The notes beneath the pieces are model-generated. The model was given only the letters and a program-made list of their open reading frames with translations. It did not search any database and had not been told where the DNA came from. From Symsagittifera roscoffensis (taxonomy: Eukaryota; Xenacoelomorpha; Acoela; Convolutidae), in assembly GCF_963678635.1 (NCBI RefSeq), contig NC_087064.1:34820369-34884368 (forward strand): DNA of 64,000 bases, in the 5' to 3' direction. The translations under genes and the position numbers were made by a program. Positions 44,335-55,106 of the stretch are shown here, one piece after another. Every line of letters starts with the position of its first letter. Position 1 is the stretch's first letter.

Positions 44335-44900
44335 ATACAGCCACTTACGTGTTAAAATCGCAAAATATCTTGCGCAATATCTGTCCGAAATCTGCCAAAT
44401 TGGCAGTTTTGAAACACCCATGAAATTTCAAACAAAGATCACAGATAAGAATAAAAATATTTTAAATTTTTGCTCAAGTCGTCACTGCATTTCAATCGAT
44501 TTGAAAATTCCGTCAAAATTTAGATAATTAAAATCGAAATTGGTCTGGAGAGCAAAAATTAAACGAGCACAAACATTTCGTAACTTTCTTTGACAGTTGA
44601 TCGGAACAATAGGACCTTAAAAATTCGAACACTACTTCATAGATGATGAGAGGTCAGTACAAAATTTCAGGGCGTTGCCCTGATACGAGGTAACTTGTTG
44701 TTCCGATTTCTAAGGATTCTTTTTATGCAGTCAAATTTTAAATAACTCTTCATTTTAAAATAACATCGATATTTTACCTTTCCTTAAGTTTGGGTGAGAA
44801 TTGCAAATTTGACCATGCTTTGGACTAATTTATGCGCGCTGTAAAGAGTTTATTTATGATGCAGAAGGCGTAACCTTAGTTATGAATTATTTTTTCGTGG
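44335..44900. repeat. Old dispersed-repeat copies in both orientations
   Basis: A reversed copy spans about 44,335-44,610 (CTTACGTGTTAAAATCGC to GATCGGAACAAT). A forward 3' end (CAGGGCGTTGCCCTG) near 44,670 is followed directly by a new 5' end (TTGTTGTTCCGATTTC). Both are strongly diverged. Confidence 0.45.
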
Positions 44901-46599
44901 CAAATTATCCCATTCTAAAAAATCGTTCCAATCAAACTGAAGCAAATGAATTGTAGTAGTTTTGTACTACTCAAGTTTTCAGAATTGATGTTCAAACTCA
45001 TGGTTGTTTAATATTTTTTACCAAAAACCATTCGATACCAATTAAGGCGTAGTAAGAGCTTTGCTTTAATATACTTGCAGTTTTGTTTCAATTTGAAGAA
45101 TATTAGGCCAAAAAAGATGTTTTCAGGCGTTTTGGGAGATTTTGACCCGAAAGAAACTAGATCTAGCGCTCGCCCAAAACAACTAAAACTGTATATTGGC
45201 GCCAAGTATAATTTAGAAAAGTTTTAGGGACAGGGCCGAATATGGACGTCCTAAATTTGCATCAAAGGGGGTTCAAGTCCCTGAGAAGGGAGGCGAACTC
45301 CGCCCCGCCCCTATATCCGCCACTGCGAACTGCCTCGATTCAAACTCTAGGACTATTGTTAAACAGAGTCAACAAAAACGTTAATGAACTTTCACAAAAA
45401 ATCTGTATGGTAGTTGGTTCAAAAGTACTCAGCCAATCAAGTTTCTTCGTTACTTTATTTGAAATTAACTTTGATATTCACAAAATTGACAATCAATAGC
45501 TCTTCTTTGTAAGCACAAGTTGACTGCTGCTTTTTGAGACAAGATTCTGAAGGATCAGACTATCCTCTTCGAGAAGTTTAGAAAATAATTCTTTAGAAGT
45601 TTAGAAGTTTTTTTCTCATAAAAATGAAGGTTGCATAAAAATACTACCCCTGACAGCAGTGCCAACTACAAATTGGTAAAGTTTGCACCGTATGTGCACT
45701 TGAGGATCAATTAGATTACTTTATTTCAATTTGATTAGCTCTCCATGTTATAATGGAAAACAGAAAAAAGAGTAGTATAGCTAATTTACACTGGGATCAT
45801 TGGGTATTGAGATCCCAACGTAAATTTTTGAGATCCCATGTAAAAGTACTGATCCCATGTAAAATTTGTTATGATCCCAAATAATGATCCCACAAATTTG
45901 ATCCCAATGTATAATTTTTTAAACCAATGATCCTGAATGTAAAGTTTTGTTAGGTTGATAGCTAAATCGTCCAAATGCCCAGACGGTGTATTTCGTTCTT
46001 TTTGTTTATGCACCAAATTGGAGTGGTATATAAAGTGGTTATAGCGATTAGTTTCATGCATGGTATATGAAAGACGCTTGATTTCTGCACCGAATATGTT
46101 TGGAATATATGTATAGAATCAGCTTGAAATTTATTCAAATAATTTGAATAGTGCTATATGTTTCAGTATTCTATTTAGCAAACTAAAATGTTTCGATAAA
46201 TCCAAAGTGGGCTAAATGGTTTTGAGCCTACATTGTAATTCGATACTTGATTAATACTCTAATTAACAAAAAAAATGGAAAAAAATCAATTAAAGCAAAT
46301 GAATAAAAAATACAAATGTTAAAAAGAAAATTGTTAAATAATGAGAAAGCATATGAAATAGGAAACGTTTCAAAATAGAATCATTGTTGTTAAGGAAATC
46401 AGAAGCTTAATTTCATTGACAAATTGATTGAAATGTATACGAAAACAGTCATGTAGAACTAAATAATAGTTTAATGAAAAAGCAGATGGGTTAGGAAAGA
46501 TTCGAGTATTGTGCATGTTTGATCCGTTTTTGTGTAGAAATATTGTCTAAACTTGTACCTAATTGTTACTATAAAATTGAAGTGGAACAAAATTTCCTG
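44901..46599. other. Repeat-rich non-coding stretch
   Basis: No gene is recognised. A possible hAT-type terminus (reverse complement CAGTGGCGGATATAG) ends at 45,325. GATCCCA recurs about seven times at 45,795-45,910. Degenerate copies of an AATGAGAAAGCA...GGAAACGTTT motif occur at about 46,340 and 46,870, with a weaker one near 46,470. Confidence 0.5.
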
Positions 46600-46672
46600 G
46601 GGTCCGAGTAGAGGAAAACGCATGGCGCTCGACTCTCAGCCGAAAGGCGGCGTTTCGAAACCCGTCCGGAAA
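46600..46672 (+). other. tRNA-like pseudogene or SINE head
   Basis: GTTTCGAAACC resembles an RNA polymerase III B box, and TCCG/CGGA could pair as part of an acceptor stem. The A box and anticodon stem are poor, so this is at most a decayed tRNA-derived sequence. Confidence 0.25.
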
Positions 46673-46902
46673 ATGTACTGAAAGGAGGCAACAGTTGCTG
46701 GTATGGTGATGTCCCCCCATAGATCGATTTTTTATTTTTTTTGATAGTAATCTAACTTCTCGGATTATTGCTATTAATTTAACAATTGAGTAAAATTGTC
46801 AATTACTAAAAAATGTAATGTTTAAAATGAAATTGAAAAGTGTACAAAACAGCCATATAAAATAGTTAGTTAATGAGAAAGCATGTGAGTTAGAAAACGT
46901 TT

Positions 46903-47316
46903 CTAAACATGATCATTTATGTAAACAAAATCAGAAGCATCACCATTAAAGTTTTTATCATAAATCAAATGTGCAATATAAATACAAAAAGAACCGCACA
47001 TGGTAGAGTTTGAGTCTTGCATGGGATAATTTGTCATTATTTCAGTGACCTGATGAAATTTTTCGTTCAGTCGTTTAAACAGATTGGTATACTGCCAAAG
47101 AGGAAGACCGAGAGGATCAGCAAAATATAAAATATTTCTTCTGTTTCAAATCACAATCCAATGTGTCCCCGGAGAATCTGATTTTGAAGTGTTCACAATC
47201 ATAAAGATGTTGTTTGGGATGTGAGGTGGAAAATTATCCGCTGCAAATACTCCAAGAAACTTATATTTCAGATGTTTGCAGTTCTGAATGAGATCCTGTA
47301 ACTGGATTTCATCCAT
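46903..47316 (-). pseudogene. Adenain-like cysteine protease
   Basis: There are 137 codons from ATG at 47,316 to TAG at 46,903, with one in-frame TGA at 47,146-47,148. Before the TGA the sequence reads MDEIQLQDLIQN, then GVFAADNFP and THWIVI with the catalytic His. After it come YFADPLGLPLWQY with the Asp, YPMQDSNSTMCGSFCIYIAH with the Gln and nucleophile Cys. These four residues define the adenovirus protease/Ulp1 clan, which matures capsids in Polintons. The gene lies directly downstream of the capsid gene, as is usual. Apart from the TGA it looks intact, though it is shorter than adenain (~200 residues). Confidence 0.8.
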
Positions 47317-47318
47317 TT

Positions 47319-48613
47319 TTAGACAGTCGAAATTGGAAGGACGTTCTTTGTAACTTTACGGTCAGATGTAATAAATACATTCGATGAGCGTATACCCCAA
47401 ACAAAAATTTCCAGGTTTGCTGTCAAAGCGTTTGAGAATTGAAGATCGAGTGAAACTGAGCAGTTAAAAAGTTCTGGATGCAAGAAGTCATGAGCTGCCT
47501 GCTGTGTGCTAGTGAGATCGAAACACATAATAAAGTGCTGTTGGTAGTTATCCAGAGTGATTCCCAACCCGCAGTGCAACAAACCTAGCGCTGATAGTGT
47601 GTTAAAGAAGAGACGTTTATGATCTTGGTGTACTAGCTATTGGTAAACCGTTCCGTCTCAAGGTAACTTGCTCCAATCCAAACTTTTGATAATGAAAAGG
47701 ATTCGTTCGGTTTGTTCCTAGAAATGCATTATTTGTGTTCAATGCTATTATAATTTGTCTAACCGGTTCACGAGCAAAAATATCTTCCTGTTGCCAGCTG
47801 CGCTGACCAGCTGTTGCAAGAAATGTTTTTGTAATTTCTTCTTGATATGGGTAGTTCGCAGGAGTTTTGAGCAAAGTTGATTCAATGGCAGAGAGACATG
47901 GTCGGTCACAGTCATTTTTCTAACATAGAGGTTCGCTTCGAGTATTTGCAACTTGTAATGCTTGGCAGCATCTTCAGATATGATGAGAAAGTCTTCATGC
48001 GAACGTCTGTAGGAAAGTCTGAGGGTGACACCGCTCAACAAATGCTTGTCACATGTGAAAAAATCAACTCCAGCGGGTCCATAGAACCAAGTTTCCCTCG
48101 ATTCACGGACCAGTTCTCGTTGAGATGTGAAATCAGCTGCATCTATTGCAGCGGGATTGTTTTCAAAACGATATCCCTGACACTTAAGCCATGAGTCCTT
48201 GGCTCCTTTGCTGTTAGAAAATTCTGTTCCAATAAAGCTTTTATGCGCAAAATTACTATTGGCATTTGAGATTTTGAGTCCATTAGCAGAGAGGGTACAA
48301 TCAGACAAAAGGGAATACAGGAGTTGTTTACGAGGAACGGTGAATCAGACACAGTAGGATCAATATTGTCGTATCGCAGATCAGCTCCATTTGATTGCGT
48401 TACTTTGCATCGTATTTCCAAATAAATTTTTTGCAGGTCAACAAAATTATTACGGTCACCGGTGATTTCAAATTCAGGCATTGGTCCATTAGGTGAATAG
48501 ACAGGTCCAATTTTTTGATCAAAAGCGTTTTCAAAAGTAATCAAAAAAGGTTGTTTTTCAAACAAATCCAGGGAGCTATGGGTAGCATCATTGGGTAACA
48601 AATTAGCGATCAT
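47319..48613 (-). pseudogene. Major capsid protein, F54H12.2-like
   Basis: Four open stretches in different frames cover one protein of about 430 residues. They are 48,613-48,143 (DLFEKQPFLITFENAFDQK, PEFEITGDRNNFVDLQ), 48,308-47,748 (SDCTLSANGLKIS, DFFTCDKHLLSGVTLRLSY), 47,874-47,617 (TKTFLATAGQRSWQQEDIF) and 47,582-47,319 (MCFDLTSTQQAAHDF). Frameshifts lie near 48,325, 47,880 and 47,600. The family is the Polinton-type capsid, expected to be double jelly-roll. That fold cannot be seen from sequence alone. Confidence 0.82.
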
Positions 48614-48616
48614 TTT

Positions 48617-49910
48617 TTATGTTTGAGAAAAAACAGCTCGACTTCTCACTGGTCTGGTTTTTCTTCGAATGTTTGTTTTTCTTTTTCGAGCCCCTACTGA
48701 CCTTCTTCTTCGTAATCCATTCATTGGTGTCTTTCGACGACGTCTACCACTGCCGAGTTGTTTTCTTGCAGTTTTTGTGACAGTGTTTTTCAATGCTTGT
48801 TTAGGAGACTTCTTTTTCATAGCGACATCAATCAGTTCTGGCGCTGCACTCATCAAAAGTTCTCTGCCCAGTTTTTTGGCAGCCGGTAGAATAACCCGTC
48901 GTGCAAACGGTATAGCAACACGACCAATACCCTCAGCCAAAGCGCCAAATCCACTGCCGCGTTGTCGGTAGTGTCCAGAGAAATGAGGAAGTGAAGCTTG
49001 CTTTGCATAATATTGTTCCATTGGTTTTCCATCAAAGCGCTTGAATTTTAGAGTCAACACAACTTTACCAGTTCCTGCAAAGGGCACTAGTCTTCCAGTT
49101 TCTGTGCGCAACTGTACCGATATTGATTGTACAGATGAAGTGAATAATTTTTTGTAGTCTAAATTAGTGAAGTTTTTTCGATGATTAGGTTCAATGCTGC
49201 AGGCACTACCGTTTTTGATGCGTCTATTTGAATCAATGACGCGTAACAATGGGGCCTTTGCATCACCAACAGTTTGGTATTGAAAAATGTCAATATAGAC
49301 AAAAATTAGACTTGTCCCACTTGATAAGTCATATGGGAAATGAGATTCGTACAGTTCGTTTCCCTCATAAGATGCATCGAAGGAGGGTATCATTTTGTAA
49401 CCAATGTGATATTCACCGTTCTCATCAAGCTTTGCATTGTAGCCTAACAGACTGGGTATTTGGGGACTTGGGAATGAGATTCCTTCATTTGCATTCATCC
49501 AAATGCTCATGCTATTCGTGATTTCTTGAGGACTCGCATCAAAATGAATTTTGTCTTTGAGTTTTGTTTTTATCTCATTAATCAATTGTTCTCTCCTGAT
49601 TTGATAAAAACTTTTTCGCCATAGTAAGGTCTGGAAATTGTATTCCGATTGCCAGCGTTGGATTACTGGCTACTACTTCGGATGCTCTGAAGTACGTAAA
49701 TTCCTCATCAGTTACATTGTTTAGTTTTGTTGGGAAAATTATTTCTGAGAGAGCAACTCTCCAATCTCCGTCTAAAGCTATTTCTTCTTTACAAAAATTT
49801 CTAAAACTGACCAAAGTGTTGTCTGGGAAATAATCCATTGATGCTGTTGAAATCAAATGTACAGTAAACTCATCACTGCCCATTTTCGTTATAATCAGCT
49901 TTGTTTCCAA
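48617..49910 (-). pseudogene. Minor capsid (penton-like) fused to basic pX-like tail
   Basis: The N-terminal part (49,910-49,578) reads FTVHLISTASMDYFPDN and GDWRVALSEIIFP, typical of Polinton penton-like proteins. The remaining 322 codons are open in the next frame, so one single-base frameshift near 49,580 splits the gene. The C-terminal ~120 residues contain QRGSGFGALAEG and PAAKKLGRELLMSAAPELI, followed by a very Arg/Lys-rich end. This resembles the DNA-condensing pX-like protein of adintoviruses. The gene lies between integrase and major capsid with overlapping ends. Confidence 0.7.
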
Positions 49911-51663
49911 TTAAACTAAGTTCTTTTTCATAAAATTTTCCGTTGATTTCTTCTTTTTCCGCATCAATTAGACTGTATGTTGAAGGGTTTACAGTAGGAA
50001 TGACAACTATTTCAAAAACTTTGTCTGTAAAAATCTGCTTGTAACCTTTTCTAAAAGGCAAGTCAGTCTTCGCTATTCGCACATAGTCACCAACATAAAA
50101 TTTTGGTTTCTGTACCAACTTCGATGAACTGTTTGCACTTAATGAAACTAAAGCAGGTACATGTTTTCTTGTGACCTTGTTTGGAGCCAATTTTGTTACT
50201 CTATTAACGCGTGAGTTAATCGTTTGAACAAAACTTTGTAATTTGTCAATATAACTGTAAGTCCATTCAAACTCCAAGTACTTGTAGATAATACTTTTCA
50301 GCGATCGAATGTTTCTTTCGGCAAACGCTGATTTTTTTTTCACTGTGAGTATTGTATTTGATGATTTCTCGTTTAATACATAACTTTTTGAACTCTCCTA
50401 TAAACTCGGTGCCTTTGTCAACCCAAACTGTTTTTGGTTGTTTTGTTTTAATCTTTTTTTTGAAAGCTTCGGTTGTTTCTTTAGCATATTTGGTCTTCAG
50501 GGGTTCCACTCGTAAGTAGCGAGAGAGACAATTGACAGCAACTAACAAATATCGTACCCCTCGGTTATATTTAGTCAATTTATCAACATAAGCCAAGTCA
50601 AGAGACCAAATTTCGTTGATATCGTTAACAATCACTTTTAGCCGAGGATATGTTTTACGAAACAATCCATACTTTGTATGTGATGATTGAGATCTCAGAA
50701 TTTTTTTAACTTTTTTTGGTGAGAGTTGACTAGCATTTGTTAAATTTTTAACGCTCCCAAATGCAGCTGGACCTTTCGTGTAGAGTAATTTGAGTTTCTT
50801 TTCTTCACTGATAGTAGGATTTCCATTCTTTTGTTGATGTCGTCGCAAACGATTCTTTACTGCTCTCATAGTTTTTATCATCGTCGTCATCGTCGTCGTT
50901 GGTGGTGGGGAAAAATTCTTTTTTCTGGGTTTTTCTTTTGTCGGATTGCTTGGCTCTGGGTTTGAAAGTTGTCGATCGAGTCTTCGAAGAGGAGGGTTTT
51001 GATCTCTTCGATTCCTCAGTTGTCGGGTTGTCGTCGGAGACAAAGTAGGAAGAAGTTGAGGGCTTAGCTGATTCGCTCTTAAGCGAGCGGAGAATCTGTT
51101 TGGCATAAGTGTTGGACACCAAACTAGGATCAAGATTCAGTTCTTTCAAAATTTGTGGATAAAATACACCGTCAAGTTTTTTTGTGTTTTGCTGTGTATC
51201 GTACAAAAAAGATTAACACTATGTTTGCCCTTTCCAATTTATTAGGTTCCAATAGCTCTTGAATGGATTCCATAACTTTTCGAAACACTTCAGCGGTTTT
51301 TCCATTACTTTTTTCATCGTTTTTTTCTATTCTCTTTGAGCTTGTCTGCTGCAGTGAATTGTATGATTCAAAATTTTTTTCTGATTCATCATCACCATCA
51401 CCACTGAAGTTAGTAAGTGCAGATAAATTTCTTTTGCGAAGATTTGGTACTACATTACTAGGGGTTAAAGGAATAGGAGATGTTGGGTTTAATGGTGGTG
51501 GAGAGTCACGGCTGATATTTCGTTCTCGAAATCGTTGTATGTAATTGAGTTGAGATGATTTGTCGTTAATTAATGGGTTATGAAGGATTTGAGATTGTGG
51601 TGCAGTTTTTTCATCTGGAGCATATGTTTTTCGAGGAATGAGGATGAATTCTTCAGCATACAT
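49873..51663 (-). pseudogene. Polinton integrase, F54H12.3-like, frameshifted
   Basis: Open pieces lie at 51,663-51,172 (MYAEEFILIPRKTYA), 51,206-50,805, 51,133-50,267 and 50,343-49,873, in alternating frames. The third piece carries LLYTKGPAAFGS, the first Asp in EIWSLDLAYVDK and the second in TVWVDKGTEFIGEF. The catalytic Glu (SAFAERNIRSLK) is in the fourth. A C-terminal SH3-like stretch (KFYVGDYVRIAK) follows. A GTC/ATC run at 50,878-50,905 encodes seven Asp in one frame. At least three frameshifts are needed, so no functional product is expected. Confidence 0.8.
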
Positions 51664-51673
51664 GCCTGAGGTT

Positions 51674-51970
51674 CTAGTTTTTCAGGTAAATGTAACACGA
51701 TTCTCCGATTGATTTAACCAGTGAAATATTGTTTGCCAAAATTTTTCGTTTTTCTCGAATACTAAACTTAGGGTCAACAATTTTTTCAAATGGTACTTTC
51801 TTACTCTCGATGAAACTTTTGTTGGCTGGAACATGTCCCAGAAAAACATTTACAAAACAATCGCAGAGAAACCTAATAAAATTTGAATCAGCTCCTGTCA
51901 AAATTGATCTACAATGGTGACTATTGAGCATTTGCTTCAATATACATAATTCTTTCTCTTTCATTTTCAA
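51674..51970 (-). CDS. Small conserved Polinton ORF
   Basis: The product has 98 residues (KELCILKQMLNSHHCRSIL, then FIRFLCDCFVNVFLGHVP). Its helical pattern and location between ATPase and integrase match a short protein I recall in F54H12-type elements. Function is unknown to me. The second copy (60,368-60,664) differs by only a few residues. Confidence 0.6.
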   Translation of the reverse strand: MKMKEKELCILKQMLNSHHCRSILTGADSNFIRFLCDCFVNVFLGHVPANKSFIESKKVPFEKIVDPKFSIREKRKILANNISLVKSIGESCYIYLKN

Positions 51971-52611
51971 GAGATGTGATAACTGCTTTTGAGGATGGTA
52001 AATAGAAAATGGTTGGTGATGGTGGAAATATGTTTGACGAATAACGAAGACATTCTGAAGTTTTGGGATCCAAGTCTATCAACAGATGACCGAAATCTTC
52101 TTTCGTTGCCAACTGATACGCATGACGGAGGAATTTTGCATTATTCAATTGTCTGCCTAATTAATCAATTTGTCGAATGTCTCGAGGTGATTTGAACAAA
52201 ATTAGGTGAGTTATATTCAAATCTATTGTACGTGATTGCTTACTTTGCTGAAATAAATTGTGCTTGACATAAATAACATGAACAATTTTATGTCGGCCTG
52301 CTGTAGCTAATTTAACAAAATCTTTTTCATTAAAAATTTCTTCACAGGTATCATCAAAGACAATCATGCAATCCCGTAAGTTATTAACAATTTCAAAGCT
52401 GGACAATTTTATAAATTCAATATCAAATTTGTTGTGAGAAACAAAGGAACGTATTTGGGTTGATCGTGAAGATAAAAATAAAATATTTTGTTAACGATGG
52501 ATAGAATGTACCTTTGAGAAGCATTTGAAAAATTAAATCAGTTTCGCCAGATCCCGAGGGACCTGAAACGGACATAAACAGACGATCTTTTGTTGAAATG
52601 ATCTTATTCAT
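51921..52611 (-). pseudogene. Packaging ATPase (FtsK-HerA type), copy 1
   Basis: The likely start is ATG at 52,611, two bases after the stop of the membrane protein gene. Walker A reads SGPSGSGETDLIF, with Glu in place of the invariant Lys. Walker B is CMIVFDDTCEEIF. HVIYVKHNLFQQSKQSRTI and FKSPRD are the sensor-type motifs of Polinton ATPases. An in-frame TAA at 52,161-52,163 splits off the C-terminal part (NAKFLRHAYQLATKEDFGHL), and frameshifts break the region around 52,410-52,490. The enzyme would pump DNA into capsids; this copy cannot make it. Confidence 0.82.
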
Positions 52612-52613
52612 TA

Positions 52614-52940
52614 TTATAACTTGGGATTGGGTAACATGTAACCAACTGTACTGGATAGTATTGAAAGCCAAATGGCAGTCTCGTCACAACTAAGATTGTA
52701 AAAAGTTAATTTTGAAATAGATAAAGAGAGCAAAATGAAAATGAAACAGACTTGTGTGAAAAAGACAACTTCTGCAGACGGAAGAGAAACAGAATTACAA
52801 AATTTCCAAGATCTGTTTTCGTGAGATAAAGACTGTTCGACACCACCAATGTCTACAAAGTCGCAACCATTGTTCTCGACAGTGGTGGCTTCTTCAATTT
52901 CCATGTTTACTGGAAGACTTTTTTTGCTTATTTGTATCAA
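52614..52940 (-). CDS. Two-segment membrane protein of Polintons
   Basis: The product has 108 residues, or 96 if translation begins at the second Met (52,904). NSVSLPSAEVVFFTQVCFIF starts a first membrane segment; a second (AIWLSILSSTVGYMLPNP) ends the protein. I recognise this as a recurrent small protein beside the ATPase in F54H12-type elements; its role is not known to me. It is intact in both copies. Confidence 0.6.
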   Translation of the reverse strand: MIQISKKSLPVNMEIEEATTVENNGCDFVDIGGVEQSLSHENRSWKFCNSVSLPSAEVVFFTQVCFIFILLSLSISKLTFYNLSCDETAIWLSILSSTVGYMLPNPKL

Positions 52941-53190
52941 GGTTGATAGTTACAACTGCATACCAATCGCCTTTTTTTCTCTCTGATCTATTGCCGTTTG
53001 GTTTGTATTTTATTATATATCTTGCTATGTTTTTGTCTGTCAGAAGTATCCGAACAATTTTTTCTACGTTTCCGGTACTGATTTCGTCTAATAACTCTTT
53101 TGGTAAATTCTCACCTGTTAAACTCACATTTTGTGTGTTTTCTTTTGGCAAAAATATTTTTTTGAAATTTTGAATTTTCAAACACGACAT
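52894..53190 (-). CDS. Small ORF, paralogue of the next gene upstream
   Basis: The product has 98 residues. The central part (LPKELLDEISTGNVEKI, ARYIIKYKPNGNRSERKK) aligns with the protein encoded at 53,289-53,492, so the pair arose by tandem gene duplication. No domain is recognised. A Lys/Ser-rich tail follows. Confidence 0.5.
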   Translation of the reverse strand: MSCLKIQNFKKIFLPKENTQNVSLTGENLPKELLDEISTGNVEKIVRILLTDKNIARYIIKYKPNGNRSERKKGDWYAVVTINLDTNKQKKSSSKHGN

Positions 53191-53288
53191 GTTAGCAACT
53201 AGTAATTACACAAGAACAAAAGAAAATGAAAACAATCAATAAATATATTTATTATGATTCACAAAACTTGGCATATATATGTGATTTG

Positions 53289-53492
53289 TCATTTCGGTTC
53301 AACAGGCAAATCAACTCCTCGTTCAATGAAGAAAAACTCATATTTTGTGAATTTGTCATGGTTGCAATTAGATTTGAACTTAACAACAAAATGAGCAGCA
53401 ACTCTGATAGTGGCTTGAACTAAATGTATTTCCTCAACGTTATCAGTTTTGACTAATTCTTTCAGTTCAGCTGGAAGCTGATGGCCATGCAA
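53289..53492 (-). CDS. Small ORF, paralogue of 52,894-53,190
   Basis: The product has 67 residues from the listed start; the open frame extends a little further upstream. LPAELKELVKTDNVEEI and AAHFVVKFKSNCNHDKF align with the neighbouring gene. Function is unknown. The second copy at 61,985 is nearly identical. Confidence 0.45.
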   Translation of the reverse strand: MHGHQLPAELKELVKTDNVEEIHLVQATIRVAAHFVVKFKSNCNHDKFTKYEFFFIERGVDLPVEPK

Positions 53493-53579
53493 ATGGATTT
53501 GTCTTCTCTCTCCCAGCTGAGGTTGCAGCCCTTCCAGGTTGAGATTGAATAACGGAATTGACTGGAAAAATTCCTGGAG

Positions 53580-53828
53580 TCAGGACATTGTCGGGTGAAA
53601 GTAGTCAAGAACTATAAAAAATTTCCGTAAATTGTCAATTTTGATATCGTTCAGTGTAATTTGTTCGAGTTTTTGCAGGAGTGGTTTTCCTCGACAATAT
53701 AATATGCCTGTCCGCGTAAGAGTAACTTTAATTCTTGGTGTTAAATTGTTTTCAGGACTCTGATTAGTCATTGAAGCGTAAACCACCAAATTTGGAGATA
53801 AGGTTGTTTGCATCATTGGACAGTTCAT
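53580..53828 (-). CDS. Unknown Polinton ORF
   Basis: The product has 82 residues (ENNLTPRIKVTLTRTGIL, LEQITLNDIKIDNLRKFF). I do not recognise it. The second copy is open for 114 codons (62,181-62,525), so copy 1 may be truncated at its C-terminus. Confidence 0.4.
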   Translation of the reverse strand: MNCPMMQTTLSPNLVVYASMTNQSPENNLTPRIKVTLTRTGILYCRGKPLLQKLEQITLNDIKIDNLRKFFIVLDYFHPTMS

Positions 53829-53913
53829 TTTGTAACCAATCGAAAAAAACTTTGGATTTTCTACGTGTACAATGCTTTAATAATTGATGCGAGGGAAGTA
53901 AATGAGAATGTCG

Positions 53914-54663
53914 TCAAGAAATATGTTTTTCTTGACCCAATAACTGTTCAATCTTTGGGCAGCCAATATCTTCCAAATTTGTCATGGGTAATTTCAAGTA
54001 TTCAGCTAATAAAACAGATTTTTGTGTACCTTTAGCAAAAAAATGGGAATTTGGGTTCCTCAAACGAATGCTGTCAAAAATTTGATCCAAGTATGAGTAA
54101 GGGTATTCACCTTCGTCCCAACGAAGCCCGTGTAGAAATTTAGATACCCAATTGTACGCTTTTTTCTCTTCTTTTGATAAATTGTTGAATTGAACTGGTG
54201 GCAGAAAATGAATTGTATCAATTGTATTAGCAGAGCAAACGGAAAATTCCTTTATGATCAAAGGTTTCTTGCCACATTTAAATCCTTCAATATCTAAAAT
54301 AATGAGATGGTTGAAAAACAATTTTTTAGTTTTCTTTCTTTGGGTTAACATGACTTTCACTCAACATTCCAACAAACAAAATAACTTTGGTTTGAATGTT
54401 TTAAGAAATAAGCAAAACGCAATACCTGTCACGTGACCCAGGTAACAGTTTTTTATTGGACAAGGCAAAAAATATGTGTACCCAGGACCGGTATGACTTT
54501 TTTCTTGCAAATATCCCGCTGCGTCATGCAATATAGCATGTATCCTAAGAAATTTGAAATGTTTCAAGTGTTTGTCGAGCGAAGAATTGTCTATTCCAAT
54601 TAAACCACCATTTGGTCTGTTTTTCAAAACAAAATCCAAATTAATATCAGCATCATAATACAA
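53914..54663 (-). pseudogene. DEDD-exonuclease-like gene, N-terminus deleted
   Basis: Exon 1 remains from the deletion point to 54,426 (LIGIDNSSLDKHLKHFKFLR, then HAILHDAAGYLQE). A likely intron occupies 54,425-54,294 (CAG|GTATTG to TTATTTTAG). Exon 2 opens with DIEGFKCGKKP, whose D-x-E matches motif I of DEDD 3'-5' exonucleases. It continues through SKFLHGLRWDEGEYPYSYL, FAKGTQKSVLLAEYL and EDIGCP. Without the intron an in-frame TGA would interrupt it. About 500 bp present in copy 2, including the true start, are missing here. The exonuclease assignment is by pattern only. Confidence 0.5.
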
Positions 54664-55106
54664 ACAAATTGGGTAAACTTTTTTTGATTGCAGTGAAATC
54701 TAACAAATCGAGATTGGCTGCAACAGGTTGTGCTGAATAAGTGAGAGCCAGTTTAAGCTTGTCAAATAACTCACCGTTTCCCTTGACATCTTTAGCAGTA
54801 AAAACTAAGTATTTGAAGCAAGTGAAAATACAAGGAACACTGAAACATTTTTGGGAAGGAAAAAATTGGTTTAATTGTTCCTCTGAATCTACTTGAATCA
54901 ATATATGGTAATGAATTTTTTTCATTCTCGACTGAAAAAGGGCAATATTCAGATTTGAAGTGGCTTCCAAAAGCATAATTTTTAAAAGCAGATAAATTAG
55001 GAACTTTTTCAGTAATAACAAATTTGAAATTTGGTTGAAATTTTTTGAAATAATCAGGTAACACAACTTCGAACATAGCTTCTGCCATTTTGTAAAGGAA
55101 AATCAA
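54653..55106 (-). pseudogene. HUH-nuclease-like Rep fragment
   Basis: Two overlapping frames belong to one broken gene. The first (55,088 onward) has FKFVITEKV, a possible motif I. The second has IHYHILIQ, a His-hydrophobic-His metal site, and CFKYLVFTAKDVKGNG, placed like the Tyr-containing motif III but with Phe before TAKD. The C-terminus is cut by the ~500-bp deletion that joins it to the next gene. Rep proteins of this class nick DNA during parvovirus-type or rolling-circle replication; their presence in a Polinton is unusual. Assignment is tentative. Confidence 0.45.

Noticed and set aside
45231-45325. A 95-bp hAT MITE between CAGGGCCGAATATGG and the CCGCCACTG end
   Set aside because: The ends are only loosely inverted, and flanking 8-mers (TTTAGGGA, CGAACTGC) do not match, so only a possible terminus is noted.
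48669-48971. 100-codon plus-strand frame over the penton-like gene
   Set aside because: It is the antisense shadow of the Arg/Lys-rich pX-like tail.
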